From contig CAAGIS010000143.1 of NCBI GenBank assembly GCA_900769985.1, positions 39,749 through 103,748 of the forward strand: 64,000 nucleotides of DNA. The letters are read 5' to 3'. A model generated the notes under the pieces. It was not told the origin of the DNA, did not search any database, and worked only from the letters and a program-made list of their open reading frames with translations. The translations under genes and the position numbers were made by a program. The DNA is from Spirochaetia bacterium (lineage in GTDB: Bacteria > Spirochaetota > Spirochaetia > Treponematales > Treponemataceae). Positions 53,778 through 63,834 of this stretch are shown in pieces; positions within the stretch are counted from its first letter, which is position 1, and the number at the start of each line of letters is the position of its first letter.

Positions 53778-56700
53778 TTGGCTGACAAAAAGTATGATTT
53801 GGATAGTTCGCAAAAAAAAGCAGTTGCCGTTGATGTGAATGCAGTCGTAAGTGCAGGAGCTGGTTCTGGAAAGACAAGTGTTCTTGCAAAACGTTTTGCA
53901 GATATTTTAAAACGAGATTTCGATTGTAAGGTTGAACAGATTTTGACTTTGACTTTTACAAAAAAAGCAACAGTTGAAATGAACGGTCGTATTTATAAAG
54001 AACTTTCAGAAAAATGTCCGGACAAGGCGAAAGATTTTTATAAGGCAAATATCAAGACATTGGACAGTTATTGTTCTCAAGTTGCAAGACTGGGCTGTAG
54101 GTATTATGGGCTTACGCCTGACTTTGTAATTGATGCGGACAAGGTTAGTGAAAAAGTTTCGCAAATGGCTCTTCCGTTTATTTTAAAACACAGGAATAAT
54201 AAAGCAATAAAGGCGCTTGCAAATACAAAAAGTTTTGACAATATTTCAAAAGAATTGTTTGCCTCTCCTGTTCTTGAATATGGTTCTGTTGCAGAAAAAA
54301 TCAATTTTTATGATGATTATGAAAAACAGAAAAACGAAGTCTGCCGTGAATGGAAAAAGACTGCAAAAAAAATTGAAGTGCTCTGGCAGACTTTAAAAGA
54401 CGAAGCAGAAAATTTTGAAGGAAATAAAAATACAAAATTTTTCAGTTCTATGAGCGAATTTTTACAGGAAGAACTTTCTGAAATTCCTGAAATTGATTTT
54501 AATGAAAGCGTTTCTGAATCGCGCAATAAATTTCTTGAGCCTGTAAAAAATGTCTGCGAATTGTCGTTAAAAGGTGCTGTAAAAGGAATCGAGGAAATAA
54601 AAGAAACTGTAAAATCCCTGCGCTCTCAATTTGAAATAATTTCAAGCCTTGAAAATTTTATTTATGGAAATCAATATGTCGTAGAATTGTTGCCACTGCT
54701 TGAAGAATTTCAAAACAGTGTAAATGAAATGAAAGTTGCAGGCGGAATAATTTCTTATTCAGATGCTTCTTCGCTTGCGATGAAAATTCTTCTTGAGCAT
54801 CCTGAAATACGTCAGATTGAAAAAGAAAAATACAAGTATATTATGATTGACGAGTTTCAGGATAACAACAAAATGCAGCGTGACCTGCTTTTTTTGCTTG
54901 CAGAAAAAAAAGACCGCAGGGAAAAATCCATTCCAAATGTAAATGAACTTGAAAAAAACAAACTGTTTTTTGTCGGCGATGAAAAACAGAGTATCTATCT
55001 TTTTCGTGGTGCAGATGTAAGCGTATTCCGTTCGCTTTCAAATGATTTTAAAGACGGCAATCTTGAGTTAAAGACAAATTACCGTTCGCATCCTGCACTG
55101 ATAGCAGCTTTTAATGCTATTTTTGGAGGTGCTGATTATCCGCCGTCTGAGCATGACAGAAAAATTTTGTCGTCAGTTTTTTTTACGGAAAAACAGGCTG
55201 AACAGAAAGAAGCCGAAAAAGATTCTGTTCCTGAATATGAAGCAGTTTATCACGACGTTACTTTTTCAGACGATGCTGCAAAAAAAATTGGCGCAGATAA
55301 AAAAATCTTTGAGCCTCGAGTACAGATTGCGCTTTATAACAAAGACAACCCGGTCAATGACGATGAATTTGATGCAGATAACTGTGAAGCAATGTGGGTT
55401 GCAAAAAAAATTAAACAGCTTATTGCAGAAGAAAATTATTCTCCTAATGACATTGCAATTCTTTTCAGAAGTTATTCCCAGCTGCCTGTTTACGAAAAAA
55501 TTTTATTGAACGAAGGAATTCCTTTTGTAAGCGAAACTGTAAAAGGTTTTTTTGCTGACGGCCCTGTAAATGACATAATGTCAATTTTAAGACTTGCTGC
55601 ATATCCGACAGATATTTTGTCTTTTGTAAATGTCTTGCGTTCTCCTTTTGCAAATCTTTCAAGTCTTGAAATAAATTTTATTCTTTCGGAATTTGATAAT
55701 TCCAGAAACTGTTTTGAACAGGATGTAGAGAAACTTTTGTCAGAAAAAAGTTTTAAAAAATTTTTATTTGCAAAATGTCTGTATAAGAAAATAAATGAAC
55801 TTTTGCAGACAGAAAATCTGACTGAGATACTTTCGTTTTTGTGGTATGATGCCGGCTACCGATACGAGACTTTGTGGAACAATCGTGTTTTTATGTATAA
55901 TTCAATTTACGACAAGCTTTTTGAACTTGCACGTCAGGCAGATTTAAATTCTACAGGGCTTGTAGGTTTTGTAGATGCAGTTGATATTTATAAAGACGAA
56001 CAAAAAAAACTTGACGGAATGGAAATTCCTCTTGAATCTTCAGACGGAGTAAATATTCTTTCGATTCATAAAAGCAAAGGACTTGAATATCCTGTTGTAT
56101 TTGTCTGTTCTACAGGACATGCAGGTAAAGTTGAGTCCAATAGTGACACTGTTTATGTAAGCAAAGAATTTGGAATTACGGTTAATACGCCTTTAAGTCC
56201 GGTCTCAAACTGCAGTACAAATTATTTTTATGAAAAACAAAAAAGCCTTGCAGAAAAAAAAGCTGCCGCAGAACTTAGGCGTCTGACTTACGTTGCTCTT
56301 ACGCGTGCAGAAAAAAAACTTTTTATAACCGGCTCTTGCGAATTTTCAAAAATAGGCGAAATTGATTTTTCTGCAGCAGGGAATACAGGCGCAGAAATTA
56401 AAAATCCGAAAAAAATAATTCAAGTATTGATGCCTGCGATTTCGTCCTTTGTCAATAATGAAGGAAAAATTGATGATGAGCTTCAAAAAAAATGTCCGTT
56501 TATTGTTGAAGAAATTTTGCATCAAAAAAAGATTACGGTAAATTCTACAGTTCAGTCTGTTGATAAAATAAAAGAAAAATTTTTGCCGCTGTATCAAAAA
56601 ACAAAAGTTGTAAAAAAAGATGTCGTTCCTGAAATTTATATTTTGCCAAGTAAACTTTATGAAGACGATGAAATTTTAAAACCAGAACAGAGTCTGATTT

Positions 56701-57305
56701 GTGCAGACAAAGAAATTCCGTATTACGAAATTGATGAACTTGTAAAAGATTCAATTTCAAATAAAAACTTTGAGCCAGAATTTACTTATGCAAATTTCGG
56801 TTCGATAATGCATGCATGTATGGAAGCTGCCATAAAGAACGAAAAGTTTTTAATTCCGAACAGTGAGATTATCGGACTTCATGGTAGAAAAAACAAAATA
56901 AATGAAATAGAAAAAATCTGCGAAGAAATAAAGTCAAAGTTTTTAAGTTCCAGCTTTGGAAAAAAAGTTCTTCGTGCAGTGCAGGATAAAAAAATCTGCA
57001 AAACAGAGTTCGCGTTCAGAAGTCTTTTGTGCAATAAAATCGTCAATGGTCAGATTGACTTGCTTTTTGAAGATGCTGAAACAGGCTGTCTTGTAGTTGC
57101 CGATTACAAGACGAATAGATATAAAAATCCTGAGCTGTATTACAATCAGCTTTCGTGCTACAGACAGGCTGTTTCAAAAATGTTCGGTATCTCTGCCGAA
57201 AAAGTAAAATGCAGTCTGTTCTATCTGCGATACGGTGAAGAAGTTGACATCACCGAACATTGCAGTGAAACAGACTTAGAAAAATACATTCAATCGATGG
57301 AGTAA
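53778..57305 (+). CDS. addA: AddA-like helicase-nuclease subunit
   Basis: A 1175-residue UvrD/AddA-type protein. Helicase motifs: DLDSSQKKAVAV, Walker A SAGAGSGKTSVLAKRF, Walker B IMIDEFQDNN, FVGDEKQSIYLFRGAD, motif V ILSIHKSKGLEYPVVFV, motif VI RRLTYVALTRAEKKLF. The C-terminal nuclease has GSIMHACMEAAI, GQIDLLFEDA and LVVADYKTNRYK. It works as the ATP-driven motor of end resection with AddB. The start is TTG 53778 with AGGAG six bases upstream; 30 bases separate it from addB, so they form an operon. Confidence 0.92.
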   Translation: MADKKYDLDSSQKKAVAVDVNAVVSAGAGSGKTSVLAKRFADILKRDFDCKVEQILTLTFTKKATVEMNGRIYKELSEKCPDKAKDFYKANIKTLDSYCSQVARLGCRYYGLTPDFVIDADKVSEKVSQMALPFILKHRNNKAIKALANTKSFDNISKELFASPVLEYGSVAEKINFYDDYEKQKNEVCREWKKTAKKIEVLWQTLKDEAENFEGNKNTKFFSSMSEFLQEELSEIPEIDFNESVSESRNKFLEPVKNVCELSLKGAVKGIEEIKETVKSLRSQFEIISSLENFIYGNQYVVELLPLLEEFQNSVNEMKVAGGIISYSDASSLAMKILLEHPEIRQIEKEKYKYIMIDEFQDNNKMQRDLLFLLAEKKDRREKSIPNVNELEKNKLFFVGDEKQSIYLFRGADVSVFRSLSNDFKDGNLELKTNYRSHPALIAAFNAIFGGADYPPSEHDRKILSSVFFTEKQAEQKEAEKDSVPEYEAVYHDVTFSDDAAKKIGADKKIFEPRVQIALYNKDNPVNDDEFDADNCEAMWVAKKIKQLIAEENYSPNDIAILFRSYSQLPVYEKILLNEGIPFVSETVKGFFADGPVNDIMSILRLAAYPTDILSFVNVLRSPFANLSSLEINFILSEFDNSRNCFEQDVEKLLSEKSFKKFLFAKCLYKKINELLQTENLTEILSFLWYDAGYRYETLWNNRVFMYNSIYDKLFELARQADLNSTGLVGFVDAVDIYKDEQKKLDGMEIPLESSDGVNILSIHKSKGLEYPVVFVCSTGHAGKVESNSDTVYVSKEFGITVNTPLSPVSNCSTNYFYEKQKSLAEKKAAAELRRLTYVALTRAEKKLFITGSCEFSKIGEIDFSAAGNTGAEIKNPKKIIQVLMPAISSFVNNEGKIDDELQKKCPFIVEEILHQKKITVNSTVQSVDKIKEKFLPLYQKTKVVKKDVVPEIYILPSKLYEDDEILKPEQSLICADKEIPYYEIDELVKDSISNKNFEPEFTYANFGSIMHACMEAAIKNEKFLIPNSEIIGLHGRKNKINEIEKICEEIKSKFLSSSFGKKVLRAVQDKKICKTEFAFRSLLCNKIVNGQIDLLFEDAETGCLVVADYKTNRYKNPELYYNQLSCYRQAVSKMFGISAEKVKCSLFYLRYGEEVDITEHCSETDLEKYIQSME

Positions 57306-57319
57306 ATTTTATTTAACGT

Positions 57320-58585
57320 CTAGTTAAAATTTTTTACACCATTTAAATCAAGTGTCGCAAATAAATCATCGATTGTTTCGCGACGCCTGATTTGAACAAA
57401 ACTTCCGTCTGCACGCATGAGCACTTCGCCGCAACGTAGTTTGCCGTTGTAGTTAAATCCCATTGCACGGCCATGTGCCCCTGCATCGTGAATTATGAGG
57501 TGGTCTCCCATTTCGATTTGCGGGAGTTTTCTCTGGACTGCAAACTTGTCGCAGTTCTCGCAGAGGGAACCTACGACATCATACACTTTTGTTTTTGGCT
57601 CGTTCTCTTTTCCGCTGACTGTAATTTCGTGGTAAGCACCGTACATTCCTGGACGCATCAAGTCTGCCATGCAGGAATCTACAGCGATGTATTCTCTGTA
57701 AATATGTTTTTCGTGAATTGCAGTTGTAATTAAATATCCGTAAGGCCCTGTAATCGGTCTTCCACATTCCCAGTAAAGTTCAAGCGGATCAAGACCTGCA
57801 GGAACGACAGTTCTGTCATATTCGGCTCGGATGCCTTTTGCAATCAAATCGTAGTCAACAGCTTTTTGCTCCGGTTTATACGGAATCCCAAGACCGCCGC
57901 CTAAGTCTACGAATTCAATTCTTACACCGCATTTCTCTTTTATTTCTACGCAGAGTTCAAATAAAAGTTTTGCAGTATCAACAAAGAAATCAGGATTTAA
58001 TTCATTTGATGCAACCATTGTATGAAGACCAAAATGCTTTACGCCTTCTTTTTTGCAGATTGAATAAGCTTCAATAATCTGTTCTCGTGTCAGACCGTAT
58101 TTTGCTTCTTCTGGTTTTCCGATGATTGAATTGCATCCTTGTTTTTGCATGCCCGGATTATAGCGGAAGCAGATTGTTTCTGGCAGCTGCTTCAAATTTT
58201 TTTTGAGAAAATCAATGTGCGTTATGTCATCGAGGTTTATTATATTGCCGTGTTCAAAAGCGTACTGGTATTCGCTTGCAGGCGTTTCATTTGAAGTAAA
58301 AATTACGTGGCTGCCTTTTATTCCTGCCATATCGGCAAGCATAAGTTCCGGCAAAGAAGAACAGTCCGCACCGCAACCTTCTTCTTTTAAGATTTTCAGA
58401 ATGTACGGATTTGGACAAGCCTTTACTGCAAAGTGTTCGCGGAAAACCGGGAAAATGCTGAATGCTTTTGTAAAGCGTTTCATATTGTCGCGGATTGCCT
58501 GTTCATCATACAGATAAAATGGCGTAGGAAATTCTTTGATAAGACTGTCAAGCTGGTTTTTGTTTAAAGGAAATGTTGAACTCAT
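57320..58585 (-). CDS. lysA: Diaminopimelate decarboxylase-type enzyme
   Basis: A 421-residue fold-III PLP decarboxylase: TPFYLYDEQAIRDNMKR, the PLP Lys in REHFAVKACPNPYIL, EGCGADCSSLPELMLA, VDLGGGLGIPYKPE, ECGRPITGPYG, and GSLCENCDKFAVQ with the catalytic Cys. AVDSCMADLMRPGMYGAYH matches LysA, so diaminopimelate to L-lysine is the most likely reaction. It is convergent with addA and unlike the ODC-type enzyme at 25409. Confidence 0.85.
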   Translation of the reverse strand: MSSTFPLNKNQLDSLIKEFPTPFYLYDEQAIRDNMKRFTKAFSIFPVFREHFAVKACPNPYILKILKEEGCGADCSSLPELMLADMAGIKGSHVIFTSNETPASEYQYAFEHGNIINLDDITHIDFLKKNLKQLPETICFRYNPGMQKQGCNSIIGKPEEAKYGLTREQIIEAYSICKKEGVKHFGLHTMVASNELNPDFFVDTAKLLFELCVEIKEKCGVRIEFVDLGGGLGIPYKPEQKAVDYDLIAKGIRAEYDRTVVPAGLDPLELYWECGRPITGPYGYLITTAIHEKHIYREYIAVDSCMADLMRPGMYGAYHEITVSGKENEPKTKVYDVVGSLCENCDKFAVQRKLPQIEMGDHLIIHDAGAHGRAMGFNYNGKLRCGEVLMRADGSFVQIRRRETIDDLFATLDLNGVKNFN

Positions 58586-58661
58586 AAAAGTACCTCGAAA
58601 AATTATTATGACGAATTAAGCTGAATTTTTCAATTATATTTCTTTTTTTTTGTCTGTAAGC

Positions 58662-58667
58662 TATAAT
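58662..58667 (+). promoter_or_regulatory. -10 box of the sugar-sensor cassette
   Basis: A perfect TATAAT six bases before ATG 58674, preceded by AGC. The -35 region (TTTCTT around 58639) is weak. The transcript would start at or near the ATG, so it may be leaderless or need an activator. Confidence 0.5.
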
Positions 58668-58673
58668 CTATTT

Positions 58674-59660
58674 ATGTCATCAAAAAGAAGAAAACAGATT
58701 TTTGGACTGTTTGTGCTTGGGATTTTATTCAGTGCCGCTTTATTGTGTTTTTTTGCGATACTCGTGAGTGTTTCAAAAATCAAGTCTGATAAAATTGACG
58801 AAGTTGTTCCGTTATCGCAACGCAAGTATTCTGTTTTAATTACGGGAGTTCCCGAAACTGAGTCGTTTTTAAAACAAGTTTACGAAGGCGCTTCGATTGT
58901 AAGCAATTTTTATGATTGTGCAATTCAATATTATATTCCTGAAATCAGGACAAAGGACAATTCGCTGCAATCGCTTTTTGATTATGCAAGCTTTATTAAT
59001 GCTGACTGTGTTATTTCGTATCTTGATGCAGGACAGGAAGAATTTGAACTTCCTGTAAATTTTTCAGGTGAACTTATACCGCTTATAACTGTCGGTGTCT
59101 ATTCTTCTGAAATTCCGCAGCTTTCTCATATCGGAGTAAATCATGCAGAACTTGGAATAAAGATGGCACGCGAGGCAATCGATTTTTTAAGCGGCAACGG
59201 AAGTATCTTTATTCTGAATATTTCTGATTTTGACAACTTTTATAACAGCACTCTTGTAAATAATCTTTACAACACACTGCGTTTTGAAAAAGGAATCTCT
59301 GTGTTAAATTCTGAATTTACAGAAACTTATAATCTTTCTATCGAAGACACTATAAGACAACAGATTGCTTCTTCTGGCAAAATAGATTTGATTCTTGCAC
59401 TTTCCGAGCAGAGTACTGTCCTTGCAGCCCAGACTGTCCTTGATTTAAATTTAAGTTCTGTTACAAAAATAATCGGATTTAGCGAAGGACGTGAATCTTT
59501 AGGATATTATCAGAAAGGAATTGTTTCTGAACTGTTTTGTTCTGATACTGTTGATATAGGCAAGAAAAGCATTCAGCAGTTTTCTGAATACAAGGCAAAC
59601 GGTTCTGCCAACAGTTATGTGTCTGCAAATATAAAAATTTTAAAACCCGGAAAAAGATAA
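58674..59660 (+). CDS. Membrane-anchored periplasmic sugar-binding-like protein (XylFII type)
   Basis: About 328 residues. A basic N-terminus and a single uncleaved hydrophobic helix (about residues 9-32) with no lipobox Cys, then a Peripla_BP_4-type ligand domain: LIPLITVGVYSSEIPQ, HAELGIKMAREAIDF and IDLILALSEQSTVLAAQTVL. This matches XylFII of Clostridium, the anchored binding protein that senses D-xylose with LytS. It lacks the specific xylose residues visible in the XylF at 62800, so the ligand is open. ATG 58674 is chosen because a TTG at 58650 lies upstream of the -10 box. It abuts the kinase gene (one base between). Confidence 0.65.
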   Translation: MSSKRRKQIFGLFVLGILFSAALLCFFAILVSVSKIKSDKIDEVVPLSQRKYSVLITGVPETESFLKQVYEGASIVSNFYDCAIQYYIPEIRTKDNSLQSLFDYASFINADCVISYLDAGQEEFELPVNFSGELIPLITVGVYSSEIPQLSHIGVNHAELGIKMAREAIDFLSGNGSIFILNISDFDNFYNSTLVNNLYNTLRFEKGISVLNSEFTETYNLSIEDTIRQQIASSGKIDLILALSEQSTVLAAQTVLDLNLSSVTKIIGFSEGRESLGYYQKGIVSELFCSDTVDIGKKSIQQFSEYKANGSANSYVSANIKILKPGKR

Positions 59661-59661
59661 A

Positions 59662-61215
59662 ATGAACTCAAGTAAAAACGAAAAAAAAGAATCTTCAACG
59701 TTCTCAAAGAAACTGTTTTCACGTTTTGAAAATTATTCAATACGCTCGCAGATTTTAGTAACGTTTTTTTTCTCGTGCCTTATTCTTGCATTCATCGTAA
59801 TTTTTTTGACGCATATTTTACGTACAACTATGACGACTGTCGGAGAATCGTATCAGACTAATGCTGATTTGGATAATTATCTTACACTGCTTTCCGATAC
59901 GGAATCTGCGCTTGAAACTTACATGCAGTACAGGACTTTTGAAAGCATTGACAAGTATTTTCATTTTCTTGCTCTTTCGGAAGAAAATGCAGAAACTTTA
60001 CAAAGCAAACCGTCTGCGATTTTAGTTCAGCAAAAAGAATATATCATAAGACAGCTTTCGATGAATTTTTTTTCTTTAAGCGGAAACTTGGTTGCCGCCC
60101 GGCGTTCAAATAATGCAGCTGACATTGAAAAATATTATGCCAAAACACTTGAGTGCTACTCGTTTTTGCGCGATGAAATTCTTTCGCTGAATATGCTTTA
60201 TTTTAAATCGAACGCAGAAGCTTACAAGGCAAACAAAGAAAGTACGATGATATTGTTGAATGTTTCTATAATAATGATGTTTCTTCTTCTTGTTTTTGCG
60301 ATTCTGTTTATCTATTTCAGTATTTCGCGAATTACTTTTCCGCTTGCAGAAATTTCTGCTGTTGCGCTGAAAGTTGCAGACAGAAATTTCAACGTTGAAA
60401 TGTTCAATTCTACCCGCCATGATGAAATAGGAAATATCTGCCGTGCATTTGACTCGATGATTGTGAGTATTCAAAAATACATTGATACAATCTGGAAAAA
60501 AGCAAAGCAGGAAAATGAACTTAGGGAAAAAGCAATCGAAATGCGCGCGCTGATTACTGAATCTCATTTTAAGGCGCTGCAGGAACAGATAAAACCTCAT
60601 TTTCTTTTTAACACTCTTAACACTGGCGCAGGCCTTGCAATGATTGAAGGCGCGGACAAGACATGTTATTTCCTTGAACAAGTCGCAGATTTTTTGCGCT
60701 ATAACATTCAGCATCCGGGGCAAGATGCAACTATAAAAGATGAACTTGGAATGCTTGACAATTACATTTATATTATGGAAGTCCGTTTTGGAAACCGTTA
60801 CGAGTTCATAAAAGAAATTGACGAAGATACTCTTTCAAGCAGAATGCCGAATATGATTTTACAGCCTCTCGTAGAAAACTGCATAAAGCACGGACTTAAA
60901 GACATCAGCGAAGACGGCAAAATAAAAATTGTCGTAAAGCAGAATAAAGAAACTGATGAAATAAATATTTTGATAAGCGACAACGGAACAGGGTTTGACC
61001 CTGCCATTAAAGAAAAAATAATGAGCATTTGCAATTCCGGAGATACGCTTCTTGTAAATTCTCAGGAAATCAATCAAAATGAACATGTATCGACAGGTCT
61101 TGTAAATGTAATTTTAAGACTGAACTTTTATTTTAAACGAAATGATGTTTTTGATATTCTACAGAATGAACAGGATTCAGGAACGACATTTTTTATAAAG
61201 ATTCCGAATGTATAA
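59662..61215 (+). CDS. LytS/YesM-family sensor histidine kinase
   Basis: A 517-residue membrane kinase. Two transmembrane helices (about 32-52 and 195-215) enclose a helical periplasmic domain. A HAMP domain (SRITFPLAEISAVALKVADR, RHDEIGNICRAFDSM) leads to a His_kinase domain with KALQEQIKPHFLFNTLN, the catalytic His, then N-box LQPLVENCIKHGLKD and G1 ISDNGTGFD. It should receive its signal from the anchored sugar-binding protein, as in XylFII-LytS. The response regulator gene overlaps its end by eight bases. Confidence 0.88.
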   Translation: MNSSKNEKKESSTFSKKLFSRFENYSIRSQILVTFFFSCLILAFIVIFLTHILRTTMTTVGESYQTNADLDNYLTLLSDTESALETYMQYRTFESIDKYFHFLALSEENAETLQSKPSAILVQQKEYIIRQLSMNFFSLSGNLVAARRSNNAADIEKYYAKTLECYSFLRDEILSLNMLYFKSNAEAYKANKESTMILLNVSIIMMFLLLVFAILFIYFSISRITFPLAEISAVALKVADRNFNVEMFNSTRHDEIGNICRAFDSMIVSIQKYIDTIWKKAKQENELREKAIEMRALITESHFKALQEQIKPHFLFNTLNTGAGLAMIEGADKTCYFLEQVADFLRYNIQHPGQDATIKDELGMLDNYIYIMEVRFGNRYEFIKEIDEDTLSSRMPNMILQPLVENCIKHGLKDISEDGKIKIVVKQNKETDEINILISDNGTGFDPAIKEKIMSICNSGDTLLVNSQEINQNEHVSTGLVNVILRLNFYFKRNDVFDILQNEQDSGTTFFIKIPNV

Positions 61216-62791
61216 TATTTTATTGACTGATGACGAAAAAATTGTAATTGAGACTCTTTCTTTGATTTTGAATAAAAATTTTGGCGATGAAGTAAAAATT
61301 TTTACGGCACTTTCAGGAACTAAAGCGCTGGAAATCGTGCGGCAGGAAAAAATCGACATAATTTTTATGGACATTCATATGCCCAAAATCAACGGGCTTG
61401 AAACAATCAGTCTTATAAAGCAAATTGTTCCGAACATCGTAATCGTAATTTTGAGCGCGTACAATCAGTTTCAATATGCGCAGGAAGCAATTAACCTCGG
61501 CGCGTACAAATATCTTTCAAAACCTGTAAACCGCAATCTGATTGTCCAGACTGTGCGCGACTGTATGAACCTCGTAGATTCAAAAAGATGCGTACTTTCA
61601 AATAATATCGAACTGCATGAAAAACTGAGTTTCGTTTCTTCTATTGTCGAAAGCGATTTTATTTATTCGTGCATTTTCAGTAATTCTACGACAGATTTTT
61701 CTACTTACCTTGAATATTTTGGAATTCAAAATTCAGCATATTTTATGAGCTGCATTGAGTTTCCGTCGCTTGAACAGGAAAGGCGCTATGACATTTACAT
61801 AAAGCTCCGCGACATTCTTACGTCACGAAGCCGTTGTATAATCGGTTCGTTTATGACAAACAGAATCGGTGCTTTTTTTCCGCTTTCAAAAGATGACGGA
61901 GAAGCAGACGAAGAAGAAACGCAGCGTGAACTTATGCAAAACCTTTTTTCGCTTTTGTCTACCGGCATTACTGCAAAAATCAGGATTGGCGTAAGTCAGA
62001 TTGAAAAAGATATCTGTCAGGCTTCTCATGTTTACAATAATGCGCTTACGGCATTAAACAGTATCAGCATCGATGAAGGCGGCATTTCGTTTTTTTCTGA
62101 TTCACTTGTTTTAAATCACGAAAATGCTCAGATAAAGAAAACTGAAAATCTTCTGACAAGAATTTTGAACAGAATAAAAGTTGCAGATGCAGGTTCTGTA
62201 ACGCAGCTCATTCCTGAATACGTAAATCTTGTTTTTGAAATTTATTCAAGTCAGCCTGATATTTTAAAAAATCATCTGATGGAATTTATTTTTAAAATCC
62301 GCTTGTTTACGACACAGATAATTCCGTTGTATAAGAACAGCGCCTTTGACAATGCGTTTTCATTTTTATCTTCTTCAAATGACAAACTGAAAATTGAACA
62401 GTTTGTAATTGACCGCTGCATTGAATGTGTTACGGCAATTGCAGGAGTTCAGTCTGACAAGACTAATCCGATTATTCAGAAAGCGTGCAAATACATCGAA
62501 GAAAATCTTGACAAAGACGTAAGCCTTGAGCAGCTTGCAAACTATCTTGGTTGCAGTCCGTTTTATCTTAGCAAATTGTTTAAAGAAGAAAGTGGCAGCA
62601 ATTACATAAGCTATGTCACAGAACTTCGACTTGAAAAAGCAAAGAAACTTTTGGGCAATGATTCTCTTATCATAAAAGAAATTACTTCAATGGTCGGTTA
62701 TAATGACCAGAATTATTTTAGCAAATTGTTTAAGCAAAAGTTTGGAGTTTCGCCGACTGAATATCGAGAAGCTCTGTTAAAAAATAATTAG
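61208..62791 (+). CDS. YesN-type response regulator (receiver plus AraC HTH)
   Basis: A 527-residue regulator. The receiver has the acidic pair LLTDDEK, phospho-acceptor Asp55 in IIFMDIHMPKINGLE and the Lys in YKYLSKPVN. A long middle domain (residues 130-420) follows. The AraC-type DNA-binding domain closes it: DVSLEQLANYLGCSPFYLSK then IIKEITSMVGYNDQNYFSKL and FGVSPTEYREAL. It should activate the following xylF gene and perhaps a transporter beyond the window. It overlaps the kinase gene by eight bases and lies eight bases before xylF. Confidence 0.9.
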   Translation: MYNILLTDDEKIVIETLSLILNKNFGDEVKIFTALSGTKALEIVRQEKIDIIFMDIHMPKINGLETISLIKQIVPNIVIVILSAYNQFQYAQEAINLGAYKYLSKPVNRNLIVQTVRDCMNLVDSKRCVLSNNIELHEKLSFVSSIVESDFIYSCIFSNSTTDFSTYLEYFGIQNSAYFMSCIEFPSLEQERRYDIYIKLRDILTSRSRCIIGSFMTNRIGAFFPLSKDDGEADEEETQRELMQNLFSLLSTGITAKIRIGVSQIEKDICQASHVYNNALTALNSISIDEGGISFFSDSLVLNHENAQIKKTENLLTRILNRIKVADAGSVTQLIPEYVNLVFEIYSSQPDILKNHLMEFIFKIRLFTTQIIPLYKNSAFDNAFSFLSSSNDKLKIEQFVIDRCIECVTAIAGVQSDKTNPIIQKACKYIEENLDKDVSLEQLANYLGCSPFYLSKLFKEESGSNYISYVTELRLEKAKKLLGNDSLIIKEITSMVGYNDQNYFSKLFKQKFGVSPTEYREALLKNN

Positions 62792-62799
62792 GAAAAGTT

Positions 62800-63834
62800 A
62801 TGAAGAAAAAATTAATTGCTGTATTTTGTCTTTTAAGTCTGTTTTTTTCATGTTCAAAACAGAAGAAAAATATCCAGGCAGAAAATCTTGAAAAATCAAA
62901 TACTGACCATCTGACAATAGGTTTTTCCATTGATACGCTTGCAATTGAACGATGGCGGCGCGACATCGATGTTTTTCTCGCAAGTGCAAAAGAACTCGGA
63001 GCAAATGTAATCGTCCAGAACTCAGGAAATACTGTTGACGGACAAATCAGACAGATTCAGTATCTGATTGATAAAAATGTAGATGCGATTGTCATTCTTG
63101 CAAAAAAAGCTGATTCACTTTCTGACGTAATAAAAAATGCAAAGGCAAAAAACATTCCGGTAATTTCTTATGACCGCCTGATTTTAAATGCTGATATTGA
63201 TTTGTACCTGACAATAGATTCAGAAAAAGTCGGCGAAAAAATGGCGCAGGAAATTTTACGGCGAGTTCCGTCTGGTTCAGTTTATTGCCTTTACGGACCG
63301 ACAGAAGATTTTAATATGACAATGGCAAAACGCGGAGTTGAAAATGTCCTTAACAAAAGCCAGCTGCGGATTAATCACGTGTTCTATGTCGACGACTGGA
63401 ATTATGATTTGGCGTACAGTCATATTCATTCGCTTTTCAGCGAAAATAAAATTCCTGATGCGATAATCTGCGGAAACGATGCAATCGCAAACAGCGTAAT
63501 TCAGGCAATCCGCGAAGTTTCCCCAAAATCAAAAATCTGCATTGCAGGACAGGATGCCGACATCGCAAACTGTCAGCACATAGTTAACGATCGTCAGGAT
63601 GTCACGATTTACAAACCGATTACGGAACTTTCAAAACAGGCTGCTTTTTATGCAGTCCAGCTCGGTAAAGGCGTAAAGGTCAAAGACCTGCCCTTGATAA
63701 ACGCAACAATGAACAACGGCATCGCAGACATTCCCACATTACTTTTAAACCCCGTTACCGTAACCAAAGACAACATCGACGAAGTAATAATCCAGTCCGG
63801 TTTCCATACAAGAGAAGAAGTTTATAGAAATTGA
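62800..63834 (+). CDS. xylF: XylF-like D-xylose-binding lipoprotein
   Basis: A 344-residue protein with a signal peptide and lipobox FFSC (Cys at residue 19), so it is a lipid-anchored binding protein. It aligns well with XylF: FSIDTLAIERWRRDIDVF, ISYDRLILNADIDLYLTIDS, ICGNDAIANSVIQAI, IAGQDADIANCQ and TIYKPITELSKQAA, including the Arg, Asn, Asp and Lys positions that hold the sugar in E. coli XylF. It is co-transcribed with the XylFII-LytS-YesN-like genes. The ATPase and permease (XylG, XylH) are not in the window; they may lie beyond its right end. Confidence 0.85.
   Translation: MKKKLIAVFCLLSLFFSCSKQKKNIQAENLEKSNTDHLTIGFSIDTLAIERWRRDIDVFLASAKELGANVIVQNSGNTVDGQIRQIQYLIDKNVDAIVILAKKADSLSDVIKNAKAKNIPVISYDRLILNADIDLYLTIDSEKVGEKMAQEILRRVPSGSVYCLYGPTEDFNMTMAKRGVENVLNKSQLRINHVFYVDDWNYDLAYSHIHSLFSENKIPDAIICGNDAIANSVIQAIREVSPKSKICIAGQDADIANCQHIVNDRQDVTIYKPITELSKQAAFYAVQLGKGVKVKDLPLINATMNNGIADIPTLLLNPVTVTKDNIDEVIIQSGFHTREEVYRN

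Noticed and set aside
60106..60723. A 205-codon minus-strand frame opposite the LytS-type kinase
   Set aside because: It mirrors the kinase coding sequence, with an unlikely Cys/Phe/Lys/Asn-rich composition and no start signal.
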